Source: an uncultured Bacteroidota bacterium
Lineage (GTDB): Bacteria > Bacteroidota > Bacteroidia > B-17B0 > Aurantibacillaceae
DNA: 64,000 nucleotides
NCBI GenBank assembly: GCA_937873155.1
Contig: CALMVZ010000026.1
Span: 1-64,000, forward strand
Direction of reading: 5' to 3'
A model generated the notes under the pieces. The model did no database searches. It was given only the letters and a program-made list of their open reading frames with translations, and was not told where the DNA came from. Numbering within the stretch: position 1 is the stretch's first letter; the number at the start of each line of letters is the position of its first letter. Positions 42,752-52,485 of this stretch are shown here, one piece after another. The position numbers were made by a program, and so were the translations under genes.

Positions 42752-43408
42752 TTATTCCCTTTTCTCTAAACATAAAATAACATACGTAAACAAGTAATTT
42801 CTTTTGACAAAAAATACATCTTTAGTTATATAACCATTCTCATAGGCAATACGTCTATAAATTGTTTCGAAATGTAAAAAGGAAATTGAAATTCCACTTT
42901 CATGAGCATAAAATAATTTTCGCTTTTCTATGTGCTTTGAAATTATTAAGGGTGGTGTAACATATTTACTTACTGAGATATCGGGAATAACATGGGTAAT
43001 TAGTACTGATCTATCGGCCAATTTATGAAAGCAATCTTTTATTATTTCAAAGTGTTCGCACTTTTTTTCGTCTGCAAAAATTCCCCTGGGATTATCAATA
43101 ATTATTGTATCGAATATTTTATCTGTACTGCGGATTTCAGAATAGGCGTCTGTAATTTTCACGTTTGCACGCGGTAAGTTATTTTTAAGATGAATTTCAT
43201 GCGCGGAATCAATTTCCCAAATGTCTAATTGATTTACGTACTTCACATAATCCAATGTATGATATTCTCCTGTATAACCAAACACCTCAAGAACGCTATC
43301 CATAAGTAAATAATTATTCTGTTTTAATAAACGAATAACCTTATGAATTGGGCGCATTTCCAGCAGTCTTAATGTTTTTCTCCGGAATATTTTTAATTTT
43401 TCCAACAT
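42752..43408 (-). CDS. SAM-dependent methyltransferase-like protein
   Basis: 218 residues. A class I Rossmann-like core is suggested by DSVLEVFGYTGEYHTLDYV, WEIDSAHEI (acidic end of strand 2) and FDTIIIDNPRGIF (motif IV-like). The glycine-rich loop is degenerate (EVFGYTG), and no substrate domain is recognised. The gene is AT-rich compared with its neighbours and lies beside an ORF6N remnant. This suggests it is part of a decayed horizontally acquired patch. A role as orphan methyltransferase or modified pseudo-enzyme is possible. Confidence 0.5.
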   Translation of the reverse strand: MLEKLKIFRRKTLRLLEMRPIHKVIRLLKQNNYLLMDSVLEVFGYTGEYHTLDYVKYVNQLDIWEIDSAHEIHLKNNLPRANVKITDAYSEIRSTDKIFDTIIIDNPRGIFADEKKCEHFEIIKDCFHKLADRSVLITHVIPDISVSKYVTPPLIISKHIEKRKLFYAHESGISISFLHFETIYRRIAYENGYITKDVFFVKRNYLFTYVILCLEKRE

Positions 43409-43745
43409 AATTTAATCACTCCTTTGCAAAAAAATATAAATAATTCTTTTCCACTATACTTAATTCATTTTAAAATATTAGCTACCAAGGGAACTTTTCA
43501 GCGAAAAAACAATTACTAGTTAATTTAACTCTAAAAAGCCCCCGGTAGCTAAATTCACTCTGGTTTATTCATGTTTAATCACTTAATGTATCAGAAAAAT
43601 ATAATACAGATAGTTTTTTAATTTAAGCAGGAGGCGCAACATTTAAAACCTTTATTCTTTCATAAAGTAAAGAACAATTATGCCTCCTGCTATCTTTTAC
43701 ATATTTTTTATTTTAAGAAATGTCCATTAAATGAATATAAAAAAA
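43409..43745. other. AT-rich intergenic region
   Basis: 337 bases without a gene. The only structure seen is the long-loop inverted repeat at 43626-43691. Confidence 0.6.
43626..43691. repeat. Long-loop inverted repeat AGCAGGAGGC
   Basis: AGCAGGAGGC (43626-43635) and GCCTCCTGCT (43682-43691) are perfect ten-base inverted copies separated by 46 bases of AT-rich sequence. The arms stand out in GC content from the surroundings. It may be a regulatory hairpin, a weak terminator for the metalloprotease gene (whose stop is at 43746), or an element end. Confidence 0.55.
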
Positions 43746-45866
43746 TTATTTTTCTTTATTCAGTATCAACTTAGATGTAGTTATTCCAGATTCATTCTGA
43801 CCGTTCAAAAAGTAAAACCCGTCCGACAGATCTGATAAATCCAACTGGTTGGATCCAAACTCTAAAACAAATTCCTTCACCCTTTCGCCTAATGAATTGA
43901 TGACAACTATTTTTTGAGCCTTGACACTATTACTATACAGGTTAACATTTCCGGTTGAGGGATTTGGATAAACAATTAATGTTTCCGTTTTACCTATATT
44001 TTTTATACCGGTTGAAGCCATAATATTTATATCATCTATATACAAATTATTCTCGTAATCGGAAACAGTTCTAAATTTCAAAATTGCATTAGCGCTTGTC
44101 GCATAAGGCGCCAAATTAATTGTCTCTAAACGCCAATCAGGTGCTGTTGGTACAAATGGTGTTGTAGAAAATGCAGGAATGATAGTTGTAAGCGCTGAGG
44201 AAAATTTATTATATATCTGATTCCATGTTATACCACAATCAGTCGAAATTAAAACTCTTAAAGTATCCGACCAGGCTGTTGGTTGTGTTGGGTCACTTAG
44301 TAATCTGTAAGCAACCTGAAAAGTCATTAATGGCGAACTCATGGTTGTTAAATCAAGATTCGGTAAAGTAATTTCATCAATGCAACCATTACAAGTATAA
44401 TTAATACTATTAAACCACATAGATGCTACGCCTGTTTTTGCTGCCCCGGTTGTTCTGGCTAACGTAACTGCTGCGTCCGGATTATATAATGTCCACCCTG
44501 TTGGAGGAAATGTAGTTGGTTCAAAACCATAACTAAAAGGAAGCGGTTGCCCTAATGGAATTACATTGAAACTACTGTACGCCGTATCGTTTGCATTATT
44601 TGGATCGGTAGTTGAGTTAGGTATCGTAGTATAACATTTAAAAGTATGACTTCCGGCAGTTGTAGTCATTGTAGGAAGCGTTACGTTTATTATAGTTAAC
44701 GAGCCAACACTTCCTGTCCAACTAAATGTTGTTATTGGATTACTATCAATTTTGTAATTTATATTTACTGTTGTAAGTGTGTTTGTTCCCCAGTTTCTTA
44801 ATTGTACAACAGGTGTAAAACTCGTTGAACAAACTAATCCGTTTGGTCTGATAATACTTGGGTTTCCGGCATCATTAGCCATTAAAACCACAGGCATACA
44901 TCCACTAGAGGTTGCCAATGAAATGTAGGGTGCTGAACCTAATACTGCATTGATCCGTGCTGATTGTCCGTTCGTGAGCATATTTTTACAGCTGTTTCCG
45001 CCATAATCCATATAGTTCATGAACATAATACCGGGTGCAACTGTAGTACATGCATCCAATGCAGGATAAGTTGGACAAGTTCCCGGAGAATTATTCGCTT
45101 GATTAGGTGTATCAGCAACTAAATCACTACCGGTGCAAGCGCCTGAATCATCACCCCAAATGTGACGGAGATTAAAACAATGTCCGCACTCGTGTGTACA
45201 AACCCACTGACCGGTACCAACAACTGCGTAATCTGAAACCTGGCCGTATGTGTTGCTCAAAGATCCTGTTGGAAATTCTCCATAACCGCCTAATCCCGGA
45301 GTTAAATCACAAATCCATATATTAAAATATCTTGAAACATCCCACGCATCTAAACCGCCTTGCGCAAAAAACTTTACTTTATCATCAGTAGTAAAATTTG
45401 CAATAGTTGTTGATCTTCTTTCGATACCGGTTGTTGGAGCTCCGCTAGGATCGCGTTGAGCTAAACAAAATTGTACTCCGGTGTTAGCAGAAATTGATTT
45501 CCATACAGCAGGCGTTTGATTGGTATCAGAATTAGTTCTGCCATAATCCTGATTTAAAACAGTAATTATTTGGTTACATATGGTTGTTGAAATGTTTTCT
45601 GTAGCATTTTTATAGACTATATGTAATACCACAGGAACAGTAATGGTTGGACTTTGGCTAGTTCTAAGATTAGGGTGATTAGCTATCCATTCCTGAATTT
45701 GAACTTCATAGTCAGCCATTTTTTGCTCCAGCTTAGGATCTAGAGTTTTTAATCGTTTTAAATTCTCATCAGTTCCACAATGGTCTTCTGACTGACCAAT
45801 TAAGTTGTTTATACCTAAAATGAGAATCAGTAATCCCAAAATAAACTTTTTTTGATTTGCTTTCAT
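43746..45866 (-). CDS. Secreted M43 family metalloprotease with T9SS sorting
   Basis: 706 residues. Signal peptide about 1-25, then a propeptide. The M43/pappalysin domain lies at about 75-315 with H225-E-C-G-H229 and H235 (the three metzincin ligands) in VCTHECGHCFNLRHIWG, and a Met-turn in MNYMDYGG. A CARDB-like/Ig domain (about 340-440) and a jelly-roll (about 445-620) follow, then the T9SS type A domain (VYPNPSTGNVNLYS ... LILNK). Surface-exposed protein degradation is the likely role. It heads a run of minus-strand secreted proteins. Confidence 0.9.
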   Translation of the reverse strand: MKANQKKFILGLLILILGINNLIGQSEDHCGTDENLKRLKTLDPKLEQKMADYEVQIQEWIANHPNLRTSQSPTITVPVVLHIVYKNATENISTTICNQIITVLNQDYGRTNSDTNQTPAVWKSISANTGVQFCLAQRDPSGAPTTGIERRSTTIANFTTDDKVKFFAQGGLDAWDVSRYFNIWICDLTPGLGGYGEFPTGSLSNTYGQVSDYAVVGTGQWVCTHECGHCFNLRHIWGDDSGACTGSDLVADTPNQANNSPGTCPTYPALDACTTVAPGIMFMNYMDYGGNSCKNMLTNGQSARINAVLGSAPYISLATSSGCMPVVLMANDAGNPSIIRPNGLVCSTSFTPVVQLRNWGTNTLTTVNINYKIDSNPITTFSWTGSVGSLTIINVTLPTMTTTAGSHTFKCYTTIPNSTTDPNNANDTAYSSFNVIPLGQPLPFSYGFEPTTFPPTGWTLYNPDAAVTLARTTGAAKTGVASMWFNSINYTCNGCIDEITLPNLDLTTMSSPLMTFQVAYRLLSDPTQPTAWSDTLRVLISTDCGITWNQIYNKFSSALTTIIPAFSTTPFVPTAPDWRLETINLAPYATSANAILKFRTVSDYENNLYIDDINIMASTGIKNIGKTETLIVYPNPSTGNVNLYSNSVKAQKIVVINSLGERVKEFVLEFGSNQLDLSDLSDGFYFLNGQNESGITTSKLILNKEK

Positions 45867-45931
45867 ATTTCTGTTTTTTTATATTATTATATTCGGTTAG
45901 TTAATTTCTTTTTTGCTTCGTAACAACTCTT

Positions 45932-46762
45932 TTAAGGTAAAACAATTTTTTTGTTCATTAAACTTGTTCCTTGCTTTACATTTACATAGTATATTCCTTT
46001 ACACCAATCGAAAATATCAACATTCAGTTTATCATCATCTGTTTGTGAATAATAAATCTTCCTACCACTGATATCATAAATAGTGATCTCGAACTTCTCA
46101 ACTTTATTTACTGAAGTAAAATTAATATATAGATTCTCGGTAACAGGATTTGGATAAACTGCGAGTGAAAAGTTTATTTTTTCTTCACTAATGCCTGACA
46201 TTGCCTGATATGTGAGTAGTTTGCTTGAAGTATAACTAAAATCCCCAGCGGTAGAATGGCTGTGATTAGCAGCTAACATGCCGATATACAAAGTAACATT
46301 CCCAACATTTGTGGGAGGAGCAGTCCAAGTAAATATCCAACTGTTTGCACTTGCTGAATCAGCCCCGCAAGGTGTATGGCTCACATATTTTCTTGGACCG
46401 TCAGTGTATGTCCTCGTCCTCACTGTCTCAATTAAATTAAAAGCGCCAATTGTTGAATTATTACTATCCTTTAAAGCGAGTCCTGAGAAACCGAACTTTA
46501 ACATTGCAGCCTGGCTTATTCTTACTGTGCCTGTATAGGTTTGCCCGGCAGCATAAGTGCTTGTTCCCAAATCAAAAGTAAATGTGCCTGTTCCTGAATT
46601 CAGAGTTCCTGCATGGCATCCGTTGCATGCGGTTTCGCCCGGTGCTCCGGTGTGACCTCCAACTAAAGGCGCATCACAGCCCGGCATTGGTTGTTTAGTT
46701 GCATTAATAAAAATAATACAGCAAGAAAGGCATAAAAGAACAATTGGTATTTTTCTTGTCAT
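45932..46762 (-). CDS. Choice-of-anchor V / Reeler-like secreted protein with heme motif
   Basis: 276 residues. Signal peptide about 1-21. A c-type heme motif C46-N-G-C49-H50 opens the mature domain, followed by a Reeler-like beta-sandwich (about 55-190: YTGTVRISQAAMLKFGFSGLALK, then NSWIFTWTAPP). The T9SS domain (VYPNPVTENLYINF ... NKKIVLP) is at the end. It overlaps the next gene by 4 bases. In Bacteroidota this architecture is known as choice-of-anchor V; heme attachment is plausible but not proven. Confidence 0.78.
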   Translation of the reverse strand: MTRKIPIVLLCLSCCIIFINATKQPMPGCDAPLVGGHTGAPGETACNGCHAGTLNSGTGTFTFDLGTSTYAAGQTYTGTVRISQAAMLKFGFSGLALKDSNNSTIGAFNLIETVRTRTYTDGPRKYVSHTPCGADSASANSWIFTWTAPPTNVGNVTLYIGMLAANHSHSTAGDFSYTSSKLLTYQAMSGISEEKINFSLAVYPNPVTENLYINFTSVNKVEKFEITIYDISGRKIYYSQTDDDKLNVDIFDWCKGIYYVNVKQGTSLMNKKIVLP

Positions 46763-47649
46763 TTGATTATTTTTTTTGTGACTTGATGATTACCGTATCT
46801 GAAAACTACAAAATAAATTCCCGGAACCCATTGCGAAGTATTGACAGACAAAGGAAAGCTCTGAATTTTTTGTATATACTTTTGAAGCTGCCCCAAGCAA
46901 TTATAAACAAACAGATCAGTGTCCTCAACAGGGAACTCAATATTAAGCTTTAACTCATCTGTAAAGGGATTTGGAAATGCAGAAACTGCGACCTCTGACT
47001 TTTGATACTCCTCAACACCAATAACACTTCCATTAAATTTTAAATTATCAATCCAAACATAGCTGTTTTGCAATGGGGCATAACGACTTGAAGAGATTAC
47101 GATACAAGCGCTGTCTGGATTATCTCCATTTAAATAATTTAAATAGGTCGAATAAGTGGTCCACTGATGCATCATTGAATTATATGAACTGTTTCCATAG
47201 GCAATAGTATCTCTTCTCAACAGTGAAGAGTTCCATTTAGTAAGCAAAACCGAAACATAAGCGGTATCGCTGGGCGAGGCAACCATATATTGCATTTCAT
47301 AAGAAAGATAGGCAGGTCGCAATGCAAATGAAAAACCGGATAAAGGTTTGTAAGTAACCGTATCAATCTTGCCGGACACAATCCTTCCGGGTACTAATCC
47401 TTTGCCAGTTATACTTACTGTACGAACGGATAAATAGTAGCTTCCGATGCTACCAGGACTGAACCTATCACAAGTGAATACTGAATAAGGTTTGGTATAT
47501 TCGTTTAAGGTTCCCCAATCGGTAGGATCGAAGTATCCGTTAATATTGTTCCACTGTTCGAAACTGTTATTGGGAATTTGCGCATGGATAGAAACAGAAA
47601 TTAAAAATATAAGGAATGTAAGTTTTGGTTTTGATACCTCACATTCCAT
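46759..47649 (-). CDS. Secreted PCMD/T9SS-domain protein
   Basis: 296 residues. Signal peptide about 8-24 (ISVSIHAQ). A carbohydrate-binding jelly-roll of the PCMD type covers about 25-205 (FEQWNNINGYFDPTDWGTL ... YVWIDNLKFNGS), then a T9SS type A domain (AFPNPFTDELKLNIEF ... VTKKIIK). The stop overlaps the start of the heme-motif protein by 4 bases (ATGA), so the pair is one operon. Role unknown. Confidence 0.75.
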   Translation of the reverse strand: MECEVSKPKLTFLIFLISVSIHAQIPNNSFEQWNNINGYFDPTDWGTLNEYTKPYSVFTCDRFSPGSIGSYYLSVRTVSITGKGLVPGRIVSGKIDTVTYKPLSGFSFALRPAYLSYEMQYMVASPSDTAYVSVLLTKWNSSLLRRDTIAYGNSSYNSMMHQWTTYSTYLNYLNGDNPDSACIVISSSRYAPLQNSYVWIDNLKFNGSVIGVEEYQKSEVAVSAFPNPFTDELKLNIEFPVEDTDLFVYNCLGQLQKYIQKIQSFPLSVNTSQWVPGIYFVVFRYGNHQVTKKIIK

Positions 47650-47933
47650 ATTGTTAAAGCAACCAGAACATAAATTAATGAATATTTTTACCGCATTGTT
47701 CAGTGTTGTGAGAATTGTAAGTTTAATATGAAGCTATATAAAGTTACGAAAAAGCTAAAGAATATTGTTATACAAGCTAAACACTTGAGGCTCACATAAA
47801 ATACACCAAAATCTTACTGATATTACAAATATAAGTATTTTTTAATCAGGTAGTTAAGAGAATCTTTCCTTTATCAGTCTGAAAATCAGTAAACATCATG
47901 TTCTTAAAAGAAAAATTAACATATCGGCAGTAT

Positions 47934-50168
47934 TTATTGAATAATTAATTTTCTATATATTATTCTTGATTTTGATTTACTAAAACAATTGCTTCGTAAT
48001 AAGTAAATTCCAGGGGAAATAGCCTCGCAATTCAAAGTAACAGCACCAAGATTTGACGATGTAAACAGAATTTCTTTACCTATCATGTCCAGTAATGTTA
48101 TCTCCATTTTTTCCATTTGACCTTTAAAGTTTATGTGAATTAAGTCTTTAGAAGGATTCGGATATATTACTAATTCAGAATCCAATTCGCCATCAATCTC
48201 GTTTATTCCGATTATACTTTTCTTAGAAGAATAAAAAGCAAGGCCTCCACCAAAATTACCGATAATCAGATCCTTTTCATTGTCACCGTCAATGTCTGAG
48301 TATTGGGGTGCGGCATTAGGGCCTGTATTTATTTTATTGACCAATGAATCCGCTAAATTAAAATTTCCTCCAAGGTTCCCGTCTATATTATCGTAGAGGT
48401 AAATGTACCCACTCGTTGAACCACACAATAATTTATAGCTTCCGTTATCGTCAAAAAGAAAAGGGGCGCAATGTCCCTCTGAAGGATACAAAGAGGCATT
48501 ACGCTTCACATTTACATTCCCAAAGGCATTAGTAATTAAAGCAAATACTGGTGAAGTTGCTGTTCCATTATTTCTAAAGTATGAAAGTCTGCCATTTCTT
48601 AATCCGATCAGCAGGTCGAGGTCTCCGTCTTTATCCACATCAATTAACTGAGGGTGCGCTGCCGGAAAGGTTGTGGAAATTCCAAAATAATTAAGTTTGA
48701 AAATACTAAAATTGCAAGGGTTTCCTGCCCCTGCTGTATTTTCAACCCAATGAATTTTTCCATAATAATCTGCTAAGAGCATATCCTTATCTCCATCGCC
48801 GTCTATATCACCAAAAGTTGGAATAAGAGTTGTTAAAGTGTTTGATGGAGAGGTGCTCGAAAGATTAGCAAAATCCCTTGTTATTAGAGAGAAACTAGGC
48901 TGAGTTAAGGTTCCGATATTCCTATAATACGCCAGTTTTGTTTTATTAGTTGTTATAGTATAATAGCCCGTGTTCCCAACTATGAGATCTTGCAGACCAT
49001 CGTTATCCACATCAAATATTGCAGGATAAGAACCGTCTCCGTGCTCCATCATTTCATCCTGAAGAAAATTACCTTTGATAAACTGAAAATCTGCTACTAA
49101 ACCTGAAGCATTATTTTTAAATAGCCAAACGCTCGAAGTATTTTCACTATTTGGAGCATTCGGACTTGCTATCATATCTTTTTTACCGTCGTTATCTACA
49201 TCAATATTATAAGCGCAAGGGAAATTATTGAATCTAATGATCTGAGTACTTGCTTTGGCAGGATAATTCGGATATAACTTGGTGGTATCAATCATATTTG
49301 CGTTTAAAGGTGTTCCACCGTTTTCACAGTAGTTTACTCTGTTGCATGAAATATCTCCCATTAACAGATCTTTATCTCCGTCACCATCGCGGTCGAAAAC
49401 CATTAACCCTGACCCCGCATGATAAATTTTATTTGGATCTGGTCCGCCCGGAGTAGTGGTAATGGATTGATTTAAGACAACCGAACAATTGCTTTCCGTT
49501 ATGTTTCCCCATGTGCTTTCTTCGAGATCAAAAACTAAACTATCAGCTATGCTATACATCTCCATGCTTTTATTTTTATGGTACTCGATTTCGATACCTG
49601 AAGAGCTAAAGGTTAAAATATCCATATCTCCATCGTTATCAATATCTGAAACGCCTGGGAATGAAACCGGACTCACAAAAATATTTGCACTGATCGTTGG
49701 CGTGAAATTGGACCTAAGTGTAAACTTTTCCAGTTGAAAAGATAGATTGCCCGGCACCGAGGTGTTTTTATAAACCTTTATGCCAAATGATTCACTTGTG
49801 AAAAGATCAGCTTTGCCATCGTTGTTGTAATCGTAAAATAAAGCCCATTGTTGTACTGCTGGAAATTTATCTTCATAATCAGCGCCGTGACTATATTTAA
49901 TTTCACCGACCCCGCCATAGTTAATAAAACATCTTAATTTTCCGTAAGCCATATAATTAACCTTATCAAACGCAACAATATCTTGTTTGCCATCAAGATT
50001 CAGATCTATATGTGAAAACATACAATAATTTAAACCCCCTGCCCAAGGTAGTTTTAATACTTTCCCATTTTCATAAACAGTGGCAGTATCACGGCCAACG
50101 GGTAGTTGAGAATAAACTCTGATAAAACCAAAGCTTATTAAAACGATCAATAAATTTTTATACTTCAT
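47934..50168 (-). CDS. FG-GAP / VCBS repeat surface protein with T9SS sorting
   Basis: 744 residues. Signal peptide 1-20. The body is an integrin-like propeller of Ca-binding repeats (DLNLDGKQDIVAF, DIDNDGDMDILTFSS, DRDGDGDKDLLMGD and others, each DxDxDGxxD). T9SS type A domain at the end (VIYPNPSKDLIHINF ... RIIYRKLIIQ). Probably a surface adhesin. It is in line with the genes at 50187 and 50613, which may be co-transcribed. Confidence 0.85.
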   Translation of the reverse strand: MKYKNLLIVLISFGFIRVYSQLPVGRDTATVYENGKVLKLPWAGGLNYCMFSHIDLNLDGKQDIVAFDKVNYMAYGKLRCFINYGGVGEIKYSHGADYEDKFPAVQQWALFYDYNNDGKADLFTSESFGIKVYKNTSVPGNLSFQLEKFTLRSNFTPTISANIFVSPVSFPGVSDIDNDGDMDILTFSSSGIEIEYHKNKSMEMYSIADSLVFDLEESTWGNITESNCSVVLNQSITTTPGGPDPNKIYHAGSGLMVFDRDGDGDKDLLMGDISCNRVNYCENGGTPLNANMIDTTKLYPNYPAKASTQIIRFNNFPCAYNIDVDNDGKKDMIASPNAPNSENTSSVWLFKNNASGLVADFQFIKGNFLQDEMMEHGDGSYPAIFDVDNDGLQDLIVGNTGYYTITTNKTKLAYYRNIGTLTQPSFSLITRDFANLSSTSPSNTLTTLIPTFGDIDGDGDKDMLLADYYGKIHWVENTAGAGNPCNFSIFKLNYFGISTTFPAAHPQLIDVDKDGDLDLLIGLRNGRLSYFRNNGTATSPVFALITNAFGNVNVKRNASLYPSEGHCAPFLFDDNGSYKLLCGSTSGYIYLYDNIDGNLGGNFNLADSLVNKINTGPNAAPQYSDIDGDNEKDLIIGNFGGGLAFYSSKKSIIGINEIDGELDSELVIYPNPSKDLIHINFKGQMEKMEITLLDMIGKEILFTSSNLGAVTLNCEAISPGIYLLRSNCFSKSKSRIIYRKLIIQ

Positions 50169-50186
50169 GCATTTATTATTTAATTT

Positions 50187-50609
50187 TTATTTGCCTAATC
50201 CCTTATAATAATAGACTCCGTTGTAAGTTCTATTTTTAATACTTAGAAGTATCAAAGCGTTGAAAGGAACAGTGAGATCAGGGATATTGCAATGGAACCT
50301 ATCCGCGGCATTCACCATACTCTGCTCGATTACTTTACCGTCCTTATAATTGAATTTAATAGTTACAATTCCTTTCTCAGGATGTCTTGCTTTAAATTTA
50401 GAGTTTAAGATCCACAATGTTAGTTTTTCGTCTCCTGCCAATGGATCAAGATGTAACTCTATTTGGTATTTACCTGCGTCAAGAATTATTCCTCCATGTG
50501 GCGGATCAACTTGCTTGTGTTCACTTTCTCCTGAATGATCGTGACCGTCATGTTGAGCAAATACTCCCAGGTGTAAGAAAAACAATATTATCGAAAAAGA
50601 TGTTCTCAT
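50187..50609 (-). CDS. Small secreted His-rich protein
   Basis: 140 residues. Signal peptide 1-18, followed by a His/Asp-rich stretch (QHDGHDHSGESEHKQVDPPHG) typical of metal-binding segments. The rest alternates beta strands (YQIELHLDPLAGDEKLTLWIL). Its location near a metal-efflux cluster supports a metal-related role, but it stands with the T9SS/propeller genes and has no recognised domain. Confidence 0.6.
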   Translation of the reverse strand: MRTSFSIILFFLHLGVFAQHDGHDHSGESEHKQVDPPHGGIILDAGKYQIELHLDPLAGDEKLTLWILNSKFKARHPEKGIVTIKFNYKDGKVIEQSMVNAADRFHCNIPDLTVPFNALILLSIKNRTYNGVYYYKGLGK

Positions 50610-50612
50610 TTA

Positions 50613-52073
50613 TTAATTTGTTATAGAATATCCATATGGATCTACAGAAACTTCAGCCTTAAATCCGGAAACCAATTCTAATGTATTTAAATCAATAGCT
50701 GTTACATATCCATTCCTCCCGTTGCATGATGCGGCATGATGTGGTGCCGGTCCTCCGGAAATTACATTTCTATTTGTAACATAAACTCTGCCATTTGTTT
50801 CATCAACCATAATACCGTGAGGCTGATGACCTGTATAAACCTTTGCGACCACAGAATTAGTTAAGTAGTTAATAACATAAATAGAACCACGTTTTGAGGC
50901 ACCAAATGTCGTTACATCTTCCATACATGAAACAAACAAATATTTTTTTGACGTGGATATTGCCATTTCCTGTGGATAATCCCCAACGGGAATGGTTGCA
51001 GTAACCTGGCTCGTTATTTTATTCACCACTTTAATTTCGTTTGACTTTTGACAAGTAACATAATAAACGGGAAGTTCAGGGTTCATAAAGATCTCGTGCG
51101 GATCTAAACTTGAGGTATTATTAGGAATAGTAGTTCCATCTAAAACAACTTCATAAACATTGGAAAAATCGGTCGGCATTTTAAAAAGATAATTGCCAAA
51201 TTGTGATGTCACATACAAAGTGTCATTCGTAACATTGAGTACCGAACCATGAGGCCACTGTAAAGCACCGATCGTATTTTTAATTAGCATACTGTCAGTT
51301 TTAACCTGCTTAACTTTTCCATTACTTGACCAATCTACTAAATAAGCATATTTACCATCAGAGGAAAGAGCAAATGTATTCCAGCTGCCAAGTCCAATAT
51401 TTGCCTCACCCATAAACGCATTATCAGAAACTCTGTATTTTTGAAAAACACCCGCTCCTAAAAAGGATACATACCAGAATTGATTATCGGGAGAAATTTT
51501 AATAAAGTGTGGAGCCTCAACGTAACTAGTGATTTTTCCAACACTTTGCATACGCATTGCTAACATCGTTTGCGCGTCAAAGACTGTTACTTCATCGCAA
51601 CCTTGGTTTGAAACATAGAATTTCTTTTGACTATCAGAAAACTTTATTTGCCCATCTGCGTTCGGAGCACCACTTTTTATCCAGTCATAAAGAGTTTTTA
51701 CCTCATCATAAGTTAATGGCACATTACCAACAGGCATTTTAGGAGAAAGCTGAATGGTTCCGAATTCATTATAGGAATTAGTATAAAAAATCAGTGTACT
51801 GAAATCAGGACGATAAGGTATCACAACAGAACCGGCACGACTACCTTCAAACAACTTATCCCATGAAACAAGCGATAAGCCAGCGGCCGCATCCTTACTA
51901 ACTTCGTCATGACATCCGCTTGTTGCACACTTTCTCACCATAATTCTTGCAACATCCTGAGGATATCCTGTAGCAGAATAATCAATCAATCCCTTATCCT
52001 TTATACAGGAATACGGAACAAGAACTGCCACGACCGCCACGAAACTTAAAATTAATAAAACTCTTTTACTCAT
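50613..52073 (-). CDS. Cytochrome-like plus YVTN beta-propeller protein
   Basis: 486 residues. Signal sequence with Cys23 (possible lipoprotein). Residues 40-135 form a planctomycete-type cytochrome domain with C49-x4-C54-H55 (CATSGCH), a CX4CH variant of the c-heme motif, and LSPKMPVGNVPLTYDEV. Residues 140-470 are a seven-bladed YncE/YVTN propeller (DAQTMLAMRMQSVGKIT, YVTNRNVISGGP). It may carry electrons or bind a ligand at the surface. Adjacent to a His-rich and a lipoprotein gene. Confidence 0.7.
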   Translation of the reverse strand: MSKRVLLILSFVAVVAVLVPYSCIKDKGLIDYSATGYPQDVARIMVRKCATSGCHDEVSKDAAAGLSLVSWDKLFEGSRAGSVVIPYRPDFSTLIFYTNSYNEFGTIQLSPKMPVGNVPLTYDEVKTLYDWIKSGAPNADGQIKFSDSQKKFYVSNQGCDEVTVFDAQTMLAMRMQSVGKITSYVEAPHFIKISPDNQFWYVSFLGAGVFQKYRVSDNAFMGEANIGLGSWNTFALSSDGKYAYLVDWSSNGKVKQVKTDSMLIKNTIGALQWPHGSVLNVTNDTLYVTSQFGNYLFKMPTDFSNVYEVVLDGTTIPNNTSSLDPHEIFMNPELPVYYVTCQKSNEIKVVNKITSQVTATIPVGDYPQEMAISTSKKYLFVSCMEDVTTFGASKRGSIYVINYLTNSVVAKVYTGHQPHGIMVDETNGRVYVTNRNVISGGPAPHHAASCNGRNGYVTAIDLNTLELVSGFKAEVSVDPYGYSITN

Positions 52074-52081
52074 AATCCAGT

Positions 52082-52456
52082 TTATTCAGTAACGGAAACA
52101 AATAATTCATGTTTTTCTTTACGTTTTTTGCGACTTATTTTATAAGCAACGCCACCCTTAACAATAGCTGCCGAAGCGCTATCGTATCCAATGGCATAAA
52201 AATAATAATCCCCTTTTTGGAGGCCTTCAAAATGCGTATGACCTTCTATATCTGTTTTTTGATTAGCGTCATATTTACTTACATCCTCTCCCGGGAAATC
52301 TTTTGCATTGTATTTTATATATACAGTAGAAAACGGAATATTCTTACCATGATGCTGAATAATAGTAGCAACTGTGGCATCTCCGCCTGTTCCTTCTTTT
52401 TTGCAGGAAGTAATTACTATAACTGCTAATAACGCTGCGATGATTTTTGTTTTCAT
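52082..52456 (-). CDS. Small lipoprotein
   Basis: 124 residues with lipobox VITSC (C18). The mature part is a carboxypeptidase-regulatory-like beta-sandwich (PFSTVYIKYNAKDFPGEDV ... THFEGLQKGDYYFYAIGYDS) with a basic C-terminus. Likely binds a partner protein. It precedes the outer-membrane protein gene in the same strand. Confidence 0.65.
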   Translation of the reverse strand: MKTKIIAALLAVIVITSCKKEGTGGDATVATIIQHHGKNIPFSTVYIKYNAKDFPGEDVSKYDANQKTDIEGHTHFEGLQKGDYYFYAIGYDSASAAIVKGGVAYKISRKKRKEKHELFVSVTE

Positions 52457-52485
52457 TTTTATATAATTTATTGATTAATATAAAT

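Noticed and set aside
43626-43691. Ends of an insertion sequence
   Set aside because: No transposase, no target duplication, and only 46 bases between the arms.
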